The notes under the pieces were generated by a model. That model worked only from the letters and a program-made list of their open reading frames with translations. It ran no database searches and was not told the DNA's origin. Position numbers and translations under genes: made by a program. DNA of 35,387 nt from an uncultured Acidimicrobiales bacterium (GTDB lineage: Bacteria > Actinomycetota > Acidimicrobiia > Acidimicrobiales > SHLQ01), in contig CALHYX010000021.1 of NCBI GenBank assembly GCA_938041035.1, positions 1-35,387 on the forward strand, in the 5' to 3' direction. Below, piece after piece: positions 16,647 to 24,432 of this stretch (its first letter is position 1; every line of letters starts with the position of its first letter).

Positions 16647-17996
16647 ATGACGATCGTGCGCGGCGCTGTGATCACCATGGACCCGGATCGTCGGATCATC
16701 GACGACGGCGCGGTGCTGATCACCGACGACACGATCGCCGCGGTCGGAACATTCGCCGAGATCCGTACCGCGCACCCCGACGCAGCCGTCGTGGGCGGAC
16801 CCGGCGACCTGGTGGCACCCGGCTACATCAACGGCCACCAGCACCTCACCGGCGACCGGCTGATTCAGTCGTCGATCCCCGACGACCTGGCCCCGGGCGA
16901 GGCGATCTTCACCTGGGTGGTGCCCGTGCACGCCGAACACACCGGCGACGACGACGAACTTTCGGCCACGCTCACGCTGGCCGAATCCCTCCGCAACGGG
17001 ATGACGACGACGTTCGAGGCGGGCACCGTTGCCCACCCCGACCGGGTGGCCAAGGCGGCCGAGACCATCGGCGCCCGCCTCACCGTCGGTACCTGGGGGT
17101 GGGACGTCGAGCAGGGGCCCTTCGCCGGCCCGGTCGACGAGGTGCTCGATCGACAACGCCGGGCCCTCGACCTGGTGACCGGCCCGCTCGTGTCGAGCTG
17201 GGTCAGCCTGGTCGGCCACGACCTCATGTCCGACGAGCTGGTCGTGGCCGCAACCGAGTTGGCCCGCGAACGGGGGGTCGCCATGACCTTTCACCTGTCG
17301 CCGAGCACCAGCGACACCGAGAGCTACCGGGCGAGAACAAACCAGGCGCCGCTCGTACACCTCGACGGGCTCGGTGTGCTGGGCCCGCATCTGGCGATCG
17401 GTCACGGCGTGCACATCGACGATGCCGAGGTCGAGATCCTGCTCCGCACGCAGACCGCCGTGGTGTCGTGCCCGTGGGCCTATCTGCGCCTCGGCCAGGG
17501 CATCAGCCACCGGTTTCGGCACCTCGACCTGTGGAAGCGGGGCGGCCGGGTGGCCCTCGGGTGCGACGCCGAGAACGCGGGCGACATGGTCGACGGCATC
17601 CGCACCGCTGCGCTGTTCGCCGGTCTGGCCAAGGAGCGCGACCTCGACCCCACCGTGTTCGGTGCCCACGACGCCTTCGAACTGCTCACCATCAAGGGCG
17701 CCGAAGCGCTGGGTATCGCCGACCGGGTGGGCTCGATCGAGGTCGGCAAGCAGGCCGATCTGGTCGTGCACGACCGCACGCGGGTCGAGTGGATCCCGCC
17801 CAGCCCCGACCCGGTGCTCCAGCTGGTGTGGGGGTCCGACGGCCGGTCGGTGCGCGACGTCTGGGTGGCCGGTGCCCGGGTCGTCGCCGATGCCGAGGTC
17901 GTCAACGTCGACGTACCCGCGTTGCTCGAATCGGCCATCGCGGCCGGACAGGGTCTGCGCACTCGCAGCGGCATCCCGAACGCCCGCCGCTGGTAA
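16647..17996 (+). CDS. Amidohydrolase-superfamily enzyme
   Basis: 449 aa from the ATG at 16647; the reading frame extends upstream but only as a shadow of the DUF1501 gene. Metal-site motifs are in order: H64-x-H66 (NGHQHLTGD), the FHLSPS histidine, GHGVHIDD and the GCDAEN aspartate. It resembles the TrzN/AtzB/cytosine-deaminase-like branch, which hydrolyses C-N or C-Cl bonds of N-heterocycles. The branch's H-x-x-E motif is H-L-S-P here, so canonical deaminase chemistry is doubtful. It is paralogous to the enzyme at 19072-20460 and converges with the LLM gene (nine-base gap). Confidence 0.88.
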   Translation: MTIVRGAVITMDPDRRIIDDGAVLITDDTIAAVGTFAEIRTAHPDAAVVGGPGDLVAPGYINGHQHLTGDRLIQSSIPDDLAPGEAIFTWVVPVHAEHTGDDDELSATLTLAESLRNGMTTTFEAGTVAHPDRVAKAAETIGARLTVGTWGWDVEQGPFAGPVDEVLDRQRRALDLVTGPLVSSWVSLVGHDLMSDELVVAATELARERGVAMTFHLSPSTSDTESYRARTNQAPLVHLDGLGVLGPHLAIGHGVHIDDAEVEILLRTQTAVVSCPWAYLRLGQGISHRFRHLDLWKRGGRVALGCDAENAGDMVDGIRTAALFAGLAKERDLDPTVFGAHDAFELLTIKGAEALGIADRVGSIEVGKQADLVVHDRTRVEWIPPSPDPVLQLVWGSDGRSVRDVWVAGARVVADAEVVNVDVPALLESAIAAGQGLRTRSGIPNARRW

Positions 17997-18005
17997 CACC
18001 GGCGG

Positions 18006-19037
18006 CTACCGGAGCAGCTCCAGCACACGACCGCTGCCGGCGATGGTCTCGGCCAACCCGGCATACATCGTGTCGCGCTGCACCGCGGCGAGGTTGCAGC
18101 TCACCCCGGCGAAGCCCAGGTCGAGCAGCTCCCGCAGCTGCGCCGCACACTGCTCGGGCGTGCCGACGATGGCGAACTGACGGGCCAGGTCGCCGTCGAT
18201 CAGCCGCAGCATTTCGGGTGGGTCGTACCGGTCGAGGTCGAAGTACCAGCCGGTGGCCTCGGCCAGCGTGGCGACGATGGCCTCGCGGCGTTGCCGGTCG
18301 ACCGGGGGACCATACTCGCCGAGGATGTCGAGGTAGTGGGCCGCGTATCGCTTCACCGACTCGACGGCGAGACCCTCGTCGTCCGACACGCACAGCGTCA
18401 CCCGCGGCATCACTTCGATCTCATCGACCGATCGCCCCGCTCGGGCCGCGCCGGTGGCCAACCAGCCCCGGTAGCGGGCGACGATCTCGGACGTGAGGTG
18501 GCGGGCGCCGACGAGGGCGATGTCGGCGACCTCACCCGCCAGGGTCATCACCTGCTCGCTACGGGTGCCGATGGCGATCGGTACCCGTTGTTCGGGCGCT
18601 CGGATGAGGCGGCTGCCGGCGAGGGTGACGACCCGTCCATCGAGCTCCACCGCCTCGCCGGCGAGCAGACCGCGCACCGCCACGATGGTCTCGCGCAGCG
18701 TCTGCACCGGCGCGGGGTAGTCGATGCCCAGCTCCTCGAGCCCGGCGCCGACCCCCAGCCCAAAGAACGCCCGGCCGCCGGACAGTTCCTGCAGCGTGGC
18801 CAGCGCCGACGCGTGCACGGCGGCGTGGCGGGTGTAGGGGTTGGTCACCATCGAGCCGATGGCGATCCGGTTGGTGCGGGCTGCGATCAGGGCCTGGAGT
18901 TGGTAGGTGTCGGGCCACAACGCCACGCAGGAAATACCGAGCCGGTCGAACCCGACATCCTCGACCAGCGCACCCAGCTCGACCGCCTCGGCCGGTGACA
19001 TGCCGGGCGTGATCTCGGCCTCGAACGTGATGCTCAT
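18006..19037 (-). CDS. LLM-class flavin-dependent oxidoreductase
   Basis: 343 aa from the ATG at 19037. It has the bacterial luciferase-like TIM barrel: MSITFEAEI start, AAVHASALATLQELSGGRAFFGLGVGAG, then VPIAIGTRSEQVMTLAGEVADIALVGA, and an IVGTPEQCAAQLRELLDLGFAGVS close to the end. Members use reduced FMN or F420; the MER-like sequence VGTPEQC occurs in F420 enzymes, but the cofactor is not settled by sequence. It starts 34 bases after the amidohydrolase stop and is likely co-transcribed with it, so it may oxidise or reduce that enzyme's substrate or product. Confidence 0.9.
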   Translation of the reverse strand: MSITFEAEITPGMSPAEAVELGALVEDVGFDRLGISCVALWPDTYQLQALIAARTNRIAIGSMVTNPYTRHAAVHASALATLQELSGGRAFFGLGVGAGLEELGIDYPAPVQTLRETIVAVRGLLAGEAVELDGRVVTLAGSRLIRAPEQRVPIAIGTRSEQVMTLAGEVADIALVGARHLTSEIVARYRGWLATGAARAGRSVDEIEVMPRVTLCVSDDEGLAVESVKRYAAHYLDILGEYGPPVDRQRREAIVATLAEATGWYFDLDRYDPPEMLRLIDGDLARQFAIVGTPEQCAAQLRELLDLGFAGVSCNLAAVQRDTMYAGLAETIAGSGRVLELLR

Positions 19038-19071
19038 CGCCGAAGCCCCGGCAGCAGCGACCGGGGGATCA

Positions 19072-20460
19072 TCAGTAGACCGGCCACTTGGCCTTGTCCG
19101 GTAGCCCCGACCGGGCGGTGATGGCCTCGCCCGCCGCCTGGCACCGGCCGTAGAACGACTCCTCGTCGATGGTGGTCGTACGCCCGTCCTCGACCACCTT
19201 GGCACCGTCGACGTACACGGTGTGCACGCCCCGACCGTCGGCCGACCACACCAGTTGGTTGGCCACGTTGAGCAGGGGCCGCCATTCGGGCCGGTCGGTG
19301 TCGTGCAGCACCACGTCGGCCAGCTTGCCCGCCTCCAGCGAACCAATCTGGTCCTGCATCTGCATCGTGCGGGCCCCGCCGATGGTCGCCATCTCATAGG
19401 CCATCTCGGCGGGGAACATCTGCGGGTCCTGGCGGCCGTCCTTGAACAACCCGGCCACCAGGTAGGTGGCCCGCATGAGGTCGGAGTAGTTCGAGGCGTT
19501 GTTGCCGTCGGTGCCGATGCTCACGTTGATGCCCATCTGCATCATCTCGGGCATCTTGCCGACCTGGGTCACGCCGTAACTCACCTTCAGGGCCGTGGTG
19601 GGGCAGTGGGCCACGTTCACCCCGGCTTCGGCCATCACCGCCAGCTCCTGGTCGTCGACCTGCACGCAGTGGGTCATGGCCACGTCGGGGGCGAGCACGC
19701 CGAGCTCGGCGAGGTGAATCATCGGCCGGTGGCCAAACTCCGCGATGAACCCCTCGGGGTCGAGCTTGGCCGGCGACATGTGAAAGCTCATGCCGGTGCC
19801 GTGTTCGGTGGCCAATTGTCGCGCCGCCTTCCACAGCGGGTCCGACGCGGTGGTGTGGCCCACCAGGATCGACCACGCGCCGAGCCGGCCATCGGCCACC
19901 GAGGCGTGGTCGGTGAGCTGTTGTTGCATCATCGCGATGGCCGCGTCGGTGTCCTGCTTGTACACGTCGGGCTCGGGCGGAAGATCCCAGATCCAGTTGC
20001 CGACCCGGCCCCGTATGCCGACCTCGGTCAGCCCGGCCAGGACTTCGTCGAGAAACCGGATCGTCCCCGCCTCCAGAAAGGTGGTGGTGCCCGACTTCAA
20101 CATCTCGACTGCGGCCAGCTCGGCCGACAGCCGCTCCTCCTCCGCGGTGTACACCGAGTAGAGCGGGCACAGCCACATGAACACGTTCTCTTCGAACGGC
20201 GTGTCGTCGGGGACGTACCCCCGGGTCAACGGCTCGCCGGTGATGTGGATGTGGGTGTTGACCATGCCCGGGGTCACCACGAACCGATCACCGCCGCCGA
20301 CCTCGGCCGCGGTGTAGTCGGCTTCGAGTGCGCTGGCCTTGCCGACGGCGACGATTTCGTTGCCCCGCACGGCGACGGCGCCATCGCGAATGACGTCGCG
20401 CTGGTCGTTCATCGTGACGACGTAGGCCCCCTTGATGAGCAGGTCGACGTTCTCAGCCAT
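19072..20460 (-). CDS. Amidohydrolase-superfamily enzyme (paralogue)
   Basis: 462 aa. Motifs are H70-x-H72 (NTHIHITG), the FHMSPA histidine, THCVQVDD and GTDGNNASN, with the CPTTALKVSYGV segment typical of the subtype III (TrzN/SsnA/cytosine deaminase) branch. As in its paralogue at 16647-17996, H-x-S-P replaces H-x-x-E, so the two probably share unusual chemistry. A GGGGGA Shine-Dalgarno lies just before the ATG. It heads a minus-strand pair with the LLM oxidoreductase and is divergent from a Rieske oxygenase gene. Substrate is probably an N-containing ring or amide; not proven. Confidence 0.9.
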   Translation of the reverse strand: MAENVDLLIKGAYVVTMNDQRDVIRDGAVAVRGNEIVAVGKASALEADYTAAEVGGGDRFVVTPGMVNTHIHITGEPLTRGYVPDDTPFEENVFMWLCPLYSVYTAEEERLSAELAAVEMLKSGTTTFLEAGTIRFLDEVLAGLTEVGIRGRVGNWIWDLPPEPDVYKQDTDAAIAMMQQQLTDHASVADGRLGAWSILVGHTTASDPLWKAARQLATEHGTGMSFHMSPAKLDPEGFIAEFGHRPMIHLAELGVLAPDVAMTHCVQVDDQELAVMAEAGVNVAHCPTTALKVSYGVTQVGKMPEMMQMGINVSIGTDGNNASNYSDLMRATYLVAGLFKDGRQDPQMFPAEMAYEMATIGGARTMQMQDQIGSLEAGKLADVVLHDTDRPEWRPLLNVANQLVWSADGRGVHTVYVDGAKVVEDGRTTTIDEESFYGRCQAAGEAITARSGLPDKAKWPVY

Positions 20461-20496
20461 GCATTCCCCCGGGTGTTGCGGCGCCGCTCAGGCGAG

Positions 20497-20504
20497 CCGT
20501 ACGG
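20497..20504. promoter_or_regulatory. CCGTACGG palindrome in the divergent gap
   Basis: The 8-bp palindrome lies between the divergent amidohydrolase and Rieske genes. It overlaps TACGGT on the plus strand and TACCGT on the minus strand, which could be back-to-back -10 boxes. Confidence 0.25.
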
Positions 20505-20533
20505 TAAGACCATCAGTCCACCTGGCGAAGGAT

Positions 20534-21580
20534 ATGTCCAAACGAGCCATGAGCGATAGGACGGCAGCGGCCCTCGACCGGCAGTGGTACGCCGTCGCGA
20601 CGGTCGATGCGGTTGCCGCTTCGGCGGCCGCACCGCTGGCGATCGAGTTGCTCGACCGGTCCTACGTGCTCTGGCGCAGCGCCGACGGCCAGGTGGTCGC
20701 CGCCCGCGACGAATGCCACCACCGTCAGGCCCGGCTCTCGCTCGGCACCCTCGCCGACGGCTGCCTCCAGTGCCCGTATCACGGCTGGACCTTTGGCGCT
20801 GAGGGTCGGTGCGTCCTCGTGCCTTCATCGGGCGATGACGCGGCCATCGCGCCGGCCGCTCACCTGAGCCCGCTGCCGGTGGCCGAACGGTACGGCCTGG
20901 TGTGGCTGTGTCCGACACCGCACCCCGACGGGGCGACTGCCATCCCGCATCTCGGCGTCGACGACGACCCGAGCTTCACCCGGCTGAACACCGCCATGCA
21001 GGTATGGAACTGCTCGGCCACCCGCATGATCGACAACATGCTCGATGTCGCCCACTTCCCCTACACCCACGCGGGCACGTTCGGCCGCGAACAGGAGCAG
21101 GAGGTGCCGCACTACCGCCTGACCCAACTCGACGACACCTTTCACGGCTATGAGTACTCGGTGGTCGTCAACAACGAGGGCGAGGCCAAGTCGATGTCGG
21201 GCGAGGGCGCCGATGTGATCGGCCTCGACATGTCGACCGGGTTCGCGCTGCCGTATTCGGTGCGCTCGACCATGTCGTTCGCCAACGGCATCGACCAGGT
21301 GTTGTTCATGACCGCCGCCCCGATGTCGACCGCCGCCTCCGACGGGCCGTGCCGCAGCCTGTTCACGTTCGTGTTGTGGCGCAACGACGACGTGTCCGAG
21401 TCCGGGGCGGACATCGTCGACTTCGAACTCGAGGTCAGCCGCGAAGACCAGGCCATGCTCGAGAACCTGACCGGCGAGCTCCCGCTCGGCCACGGCGACC
21501 TCGTCGACGTGGCGTCCGACAAGGCGTCGCTCGAATGGCGGCGCCGCTACCGCGCCCTGCTCGAGTCGGGCGCGGGTTAG
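20534..21580 (+). CDS. Rieske non-haem iron oxygenase, alpha subunit (VanA/PaO-like)
   Basis: 348 aa from the ATG at 20534 (ATG 20549 is possible). The Rieske [2Fe-2S] site is C61-x-H63 and C80-x2-H83 (CHH, CPYHGW). The mononuclear iron site is N168-x2-D171-x2-H174-x4-H179. Length and motif spacing fit the O- or N-demethylating and ring-oxidising VanA-like group rather than large dioxygenase alpha subunits. It has a normal bridging Asp171. No ferredoxin or reductase is adjacent. It is divergent from the amidohydrolase and convergent with the GNAT gene (four-base gap). Confidence 0.93.
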   Translation: MSKRAMSDRTAAALDRQWYAVATVDAVAASAAAPLAIELLDRSYVLWRSADGQVVAARDECHHRQARLSLGTLADGCLQCPYHGWTFGAEGRCVLVPSSGDDAAIAPAAHLSPLPVAERYGLVWLCPTPHPDGATAIPHLGVDDDPSFTRLNTAMQVWNCSATRMIDNMLDVAHFPYTHAGTFGREQEQEVPHYRLTQLDDTFHGYEYSVVVNNEGEAKSMSGEGADVIGLDMSTGFALPYSVRSTMSFANGIDQVLFMTAAPMSTAASDGPCRSLFTFVLWRNDDVSESGADIVDFELEVSREDQAMLENLTGELPLGHGDLVDVASDKASLEWRRRYRALLESGAG

Positions 21581-21584
21581 CTGG

Positions 21585-22052
21585 CTAGGGCGAGGTGACC
21601 GCGCGTCGAAAGGTGATCGAGGTCGGCCGGGTGTACCCCGTGTGGGCCGTCCGCTCGGTCTCCACGAAACCGAGGGCGGCGAACGTGGCGTGATTTTTCT
21701 CCAGCTCGATCCGGGTCTGGAGCTCGATCCACGAAACGCCCAACTTCCTCGCTCGAGTCTCGGCGTGATCGAGGAGCATTCGGGCAAGACCGTTGCCTCG
21801 TTCCTTTGTCGCCACGGCGAGCTTGCCGACATACAAGACGTCGGTCTTCAGTGTCATCACAACGCAGGCCAACGGAGGGGCACCGATCACCCACGTTTCA
21901 CCCGGCCCCGAAGCGAGGTCTTCGATCGTCAACCGATGTACCGACGATGGGGGATCGATCACCCCGTCCATGTAGGAGAACTCTCGCTTCACCAGTTCGA
22001 GAACCGCTCCGAAATCGCCCAGCTCAGCGATCCGAACACGTCTTGTTGTCAT
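21585..22052 (-). CDS. GNAT-family N-acetyltransferase
   Basis: 155 aa from the ATG at 22052. The acetyl-CoA loop is KERGNGLA in VGKLAVATKERGNGLARMLL, preceded by a beta-strand pair and followed by the HAETRARKLGV helix and a final GFVETERTAHTGY strand. The start overlaps the stop of the Rieske gene upstream by four bases (ATGA), so the two are translationally coupled. The acceptor substrate is unknown. A long continuation of the frame upstream is only a shadow of the Rieske gene. Confidence 0.9.
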   Translation of the reverse strand: MTTRRVRIAELGDFGAVLELVKREFSYMDGVIDPPSSVHRLTIEDLASGPGETWVIGAPPLACVVMTLKTDVLYVGKLAVATKERGNGLARMLLDHAETRARKLGVSWIELQTRIELEKNHATFAALGFVETERTAHTGYTRPTSITFRRAVTSP

Positions 22053-23254
22053 TCGGCGGCTGCGGCCTGGTAGCGGTCGATGAGCCACGAGTTGAACTGG
22101 GCGAGCACGCCCTCCTGCCACGAGTAGCTGCCGCGCGGCGCGAACCTCGACCGCATGCCCATCTGGGTGGCGACGTTGGTGGGCATGTCCTGCCGGTTGA
22201 AGTTCGAGACGCCGGCGATCGCCGCTTCGAGGGTGGCGCCGAAGTCGGGCAGCTCGACGGTCGACGGCGGAAACAGGTACGCCATGCTGAGCGCATGGGT
22301 GGTGGGCCCGGTGGGGTCGACGTAGAACCAGAACGCTGAGTCGGACTGGAATCCCATCAGCAGCGTCGGTGCCACGAGGGCGAAGACCACCCGTTGGCGT
22401 TCGGCCATGGTCGTGCCGGGCAGCGGCGGGAACAGCGCCTTGAACGTCGGGTTGAAGCCACCGTCGGGCTCGATGGTCTCGTTGAACCCGAACATCGCGA
22501 CCGTGCCGGGTTCGTAGTCGGTGTACGACGCGCCCGACGACGGCGCGAAGTCGTGAATGCCGTTGTGCAATCGGCTGTTGTGGTACATCTCCATGAAGTT
22601 CTCGATCATGATCTTCCAGTTGAACGGAACATCGGGGATCGTCATGGGGTCGACCGTCACCAGCGAGGCGACGTCGTAGTTGGCGAGGGTGGCGTCGAGC
22701 TTGGCCAGCCGGGGCGCGAGGGGAGCGGGGTCGGGCGCAAAGTTGGTGAAGATGAACCCCTGCCACAGCTCGACGGCGAGGCCGGGCAGTTGCACGTCGG
22801 CCATGGCGAACCCGGTGGTCCGGTCCATCTCGGGCGCGCCGATCAGCTGCCCGTCGAGGTCGTACACCCAGTAGTGGTACGGGCAGCGAAACTGCCGGGT
22901 CGACCCCGATTGCAGGTCGGGCGGGTCGAGCATGTCGTCGTCGGTGCGCTCGACCGAGGCCGTGATGCACATCGCCCGGTGCTGGCACACCGCCGACATC
23001 ACGCCGATGCTGTCGTCGGGTCGGCGCACCACGATAAGCGGTTCGCCCGCCCGGGTCACCGACAAATAGTCGCCGGCGGCGGGAATCTGTTCCTGGCGTC
23101 CAACGCACAACCATTGGTCGCCGAACACCGCTTCGATCTCGAATCGGTGGAACTCGGGGTCGTGGTAGACCTCCGGCGGCAGGCCGACCGCGTCGGCGTA
23201 GGTACCCCGCGATCGCTCCAGACTTTCGCTCGTCAGACCGTGTGGTAAGACCAT
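22049..23254 (-). CDS. Rieske oxygenase alpha subunit with bridging Glu (GbcA/CntA-like)
   Basis: 401 aa. The Rieske site is C90-x-H92 and C124-x2-H127, with an unusual insertion of about 15 residues between the pairs. The iron site is N219-x2-E222-x2-H225-x4-H230. The bridging residue is Glu, as known for carnitine oxygenase CntA and related trimethylammonium oxygenases, and not the usual Asp. The C-terminal RSRFAPRGSYSWQEG segment is shared with the Rieske protein at 31702-32877. It is leaderless by its -10 (TAGCTT seven bases before the ATG) and coupled to a GNAT gene. A quaternary-amine or N-methyl substrate is plausible but inferred. Confidence 0.93.
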   Translation of the reverse strand: MVLPHGLTSESLERSRGTYADAVGLPPEVYHDPEFHRFEIEAVFGDQWLCVGRQEQIPAAGDYLSVTRAGEPLIVVRRPDDSIGVMSAVCQHRAMCITASVERTDDDMLDPPDLQSGSTRQFRCPYHYWVYDLDGQLIGAPEMDRTTGFAMADVQLPGLAVELWQGFIFTNFAPDPAPLAPRLAKLDATLANYDVASLVTVDPMTIPDVPFNWKIMIENFMEMYHNSRLHNGIHDFAPSSGASYTDYEPGTVAMFGFNETIEPDGGFNPTFKALFPPLPGTTMAERQRVVFALVAPTLLMGFQSDSAFWFYVDPTGPTTHALSMAYLFPPSTVELPDFGATLEAAIAGVSNFNRQDMPTNVATQMGMRSRFAPRGSYSWQEGVLAQFNSWLIDRYQAAAAE

Positions 23255-23261
23255 CAGGCCA

Positions 23262-23291
23262 AAGCTAGTTTGAGGCGTCTACGCCGTTCAA
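23262..23291 (-). promoter_or_regulatory. Promoter of the bridging-Glu Rieske gene
   Basis: On the minus strand, -35 TTGAAC (23286-23291), an 18-base spacer and -10 TAGCTT (23262-23267) precede the ATG at 23254 by seven bases. The -35 overlaps the AAAGGGAG ribosome site of the divergent VOC gene. Confidence 0.55.
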
Positions 23292-23307
23292 AGGGAGCCT
23301 CCAGCCA

Positions 23308-23835
23308 ATGACCTATCCAAACACGCTCGTGTTCGTCGACTTCCCGTCCGACGATGTCAACGCCGCCCGGGCGTACTACGCCGAGGTCTTTGGGTGGGAG
23401 GTGGAGGACCGCATCGCCGACACGTTCGCCCGCATCGTGCCGGGCCAGAACTTCAAGGTCGACGACGGCAGCCAGGGCCCGACGGGCAACCTGCACATGG
23501 GCCTTTCCAACGCCGCCGACATGCGGCCCCGCCCGCCGAGCGCGCCGATCGAGCCCACCAACCTCAACCCGGGTGGTCGCTCCATGCGGGCGTGGATCCT
23601 GGTGAGCGATGATGACTCCTTCGAGCGCATCCTCGAAGCCGCCGTTCGCCTCGGTGGCACCGAACTGTGGCGCGATCATTTCTGGACCGAGTTCGGTGGC
23701 GCCAACGCGTCGTTCATCGACCCGTGGGGCAACCAGCTCATGTTGTGGCAGCACCTGCCCGACGCCGAAACCGACGACGAGACCCATCAGGTGGTCGGCG
23801 AATTCTCCGTACCCGAGGGTTGGACCGTCGAGTAA
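23308..23835 (+). CDS. VOC (glyoxalase/dioxygenase fold) protein
   Basis: 175 aa with an AAAGGGAG Shine-Dalgarno ten bases upstream. Two beta-alpha-beta-beta-beta modules are visible: NTLVFVDFPSDDVNAARAYY...FGWEVEDR, then RAWILVSDDDSFERILEAAV...GGANASFIDPWGNQLMLWQ. The fold is shared by glyoxalase I, extradiol dioxygenases and resistance proteins. Metal ligands are not all obvious, so the reaction is unknown. It is divergent from a Rieske gene and ends convergently with the selenoprotein gene (33-base gap). Confidence 0.88.
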   Translation: MTYPNTLVFVDFPSDDVNAARAYYAEVFGWEVEDRIADTFARIVPGQNFKVDDGSQGPTGNLHMGLSNAADMRPRPPSAPIEPTNLNPGGRSMRAWILVSDDDSFERILEAAVRLGGTELWRDHFWTEFGGANASFIDPWGNQLMLWQHLPDAETDDETHQVVGEFSVPEGWTVE

Positions 23836-23868
23836 GTCCGGCGCCGCGGCGTCCGCGGGTCGGAACCG

Positions 23869-24384
23869 CTACTGGGTTTCGAGCCAGACGAGTTCGTCGA
23901 CGACGTCGTCTTCGTCCCAACCCGATTGCACCCGGTGGCTGCCGTCTTCGTTCACGAAGACGAAGTAGGGCACGGCGTCGATCCCGAACTCATCGATCAG
24001 GGCGTCGACCTCATCGGCGTCGGCATCAGGGGAGAGGTGTTCGAATCCGTCGATGCCGTGTTCGACGACGAACGCGTCGACCTCGTCGGCGCTATCGACC
24101 GGTACGCCGACAAACTCGATGCCGGGGTGCGATTCTTGGAGTCCTGCGACCGCAGGAGCTGCCGAGCGGCAATGCGGTCACCAGGGGGCCCAGAACCAGT
24201 ACATGGTGCCGCCGGCGGTGTTGCCGACCGCTTCGACCGGCTCCGCGGGGGCGGTCACGGTGATGGATTCGCCGGGCGCGGGGTTCGCCGGTGACCGGTC
24301 CAGTTCGGACAGCGCGGTCGCTCCGCCGCAGGCGGCGAGGACCAGCGCGAGAGCGAGAAGGGTGGCGGGGAGGCGGACGGGCAC
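23869..24384 (-). CDS. Thioredoxin-fold lipoprotein, in-frame TGA read as selenocysteine
   Basis: 171 aa if TGA at 24178-24180 is decoded. From the GTG at 24384: signal peptide with lipobox L16-A-A-C19, linker, then WFWAPW-U69-P-H-C72. That is the thioredoxin CxxC with Sec in the first Cys place. The frame then stays open for 102 codons to a TAG, with a cis-Pro motif VPYFVF (Pro139), DGSHRVQSG and a closing helix, all expected of TlpA/DsbE-like proteins. The start follows a TACCAT -10 by seven bases; the ATG at 24420 is an alternative. A SECIS-like hairpin follows the TGA. It would be an extracytoplasmic thiol/selenol oxidoreductase. A standard call would end at residue 68, just before the active site. 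A recent nonsense mutation is the main alternative, but the intact frame and hairpin argue against it. Confidence 0.85.
24140..24160 (-). promoter_or_regulatory. Bacterial SECIS-like hairpin
   Basis: Minus strand: TCCTGC, loop GGTC, GCAGGA form a perfect 6-bp stem. Below it a single bulged C (24158) and two more pairs (A-T, G-C) extend it. The loop starts 26 bases after the TGA, inside the range known for bacterial SECIS (about 16-37), and has G in its first two positions. The GGUC loop and 5' bulge match the features SelB needs in E. coli fdhF. Confidence 0.8.
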
Positions 24385-24391
24385 GTTACCG

Positions 24392-24397
24392 ATGGTA
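24392..24397 (-). promoter_or_regulatory. -10 box of the selenoprotein gene
   Basis: TACCAT, seven bases before the GTG at 24384, matches the leaderless layout of other genes in the window and selects that start. Confidence 0.45.
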
Positions 24398-24432
24398 GTG
24401 GGGACGGTCGTCGCGCTCATGAGCCGAGCGAC

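Noticed and set aside
20503..23257. The 14-base word GGTAAGACCATCAG at 20503-20516 and 23244-23257, both near Rieske starts
   Set aside because: One copy is inside coding sequence and the other upstream on the opposite strand; a 14-base match is expected by chance in 35 kb.
24178..24420. An 80-residue stand-alone small lipoprotein ending at WFWAPW
   Set aside because: The stop falls exactly in the thioredoxin active site, and the frame continues with the rest of the fold, so the longer TGA-containing reading is preferred.
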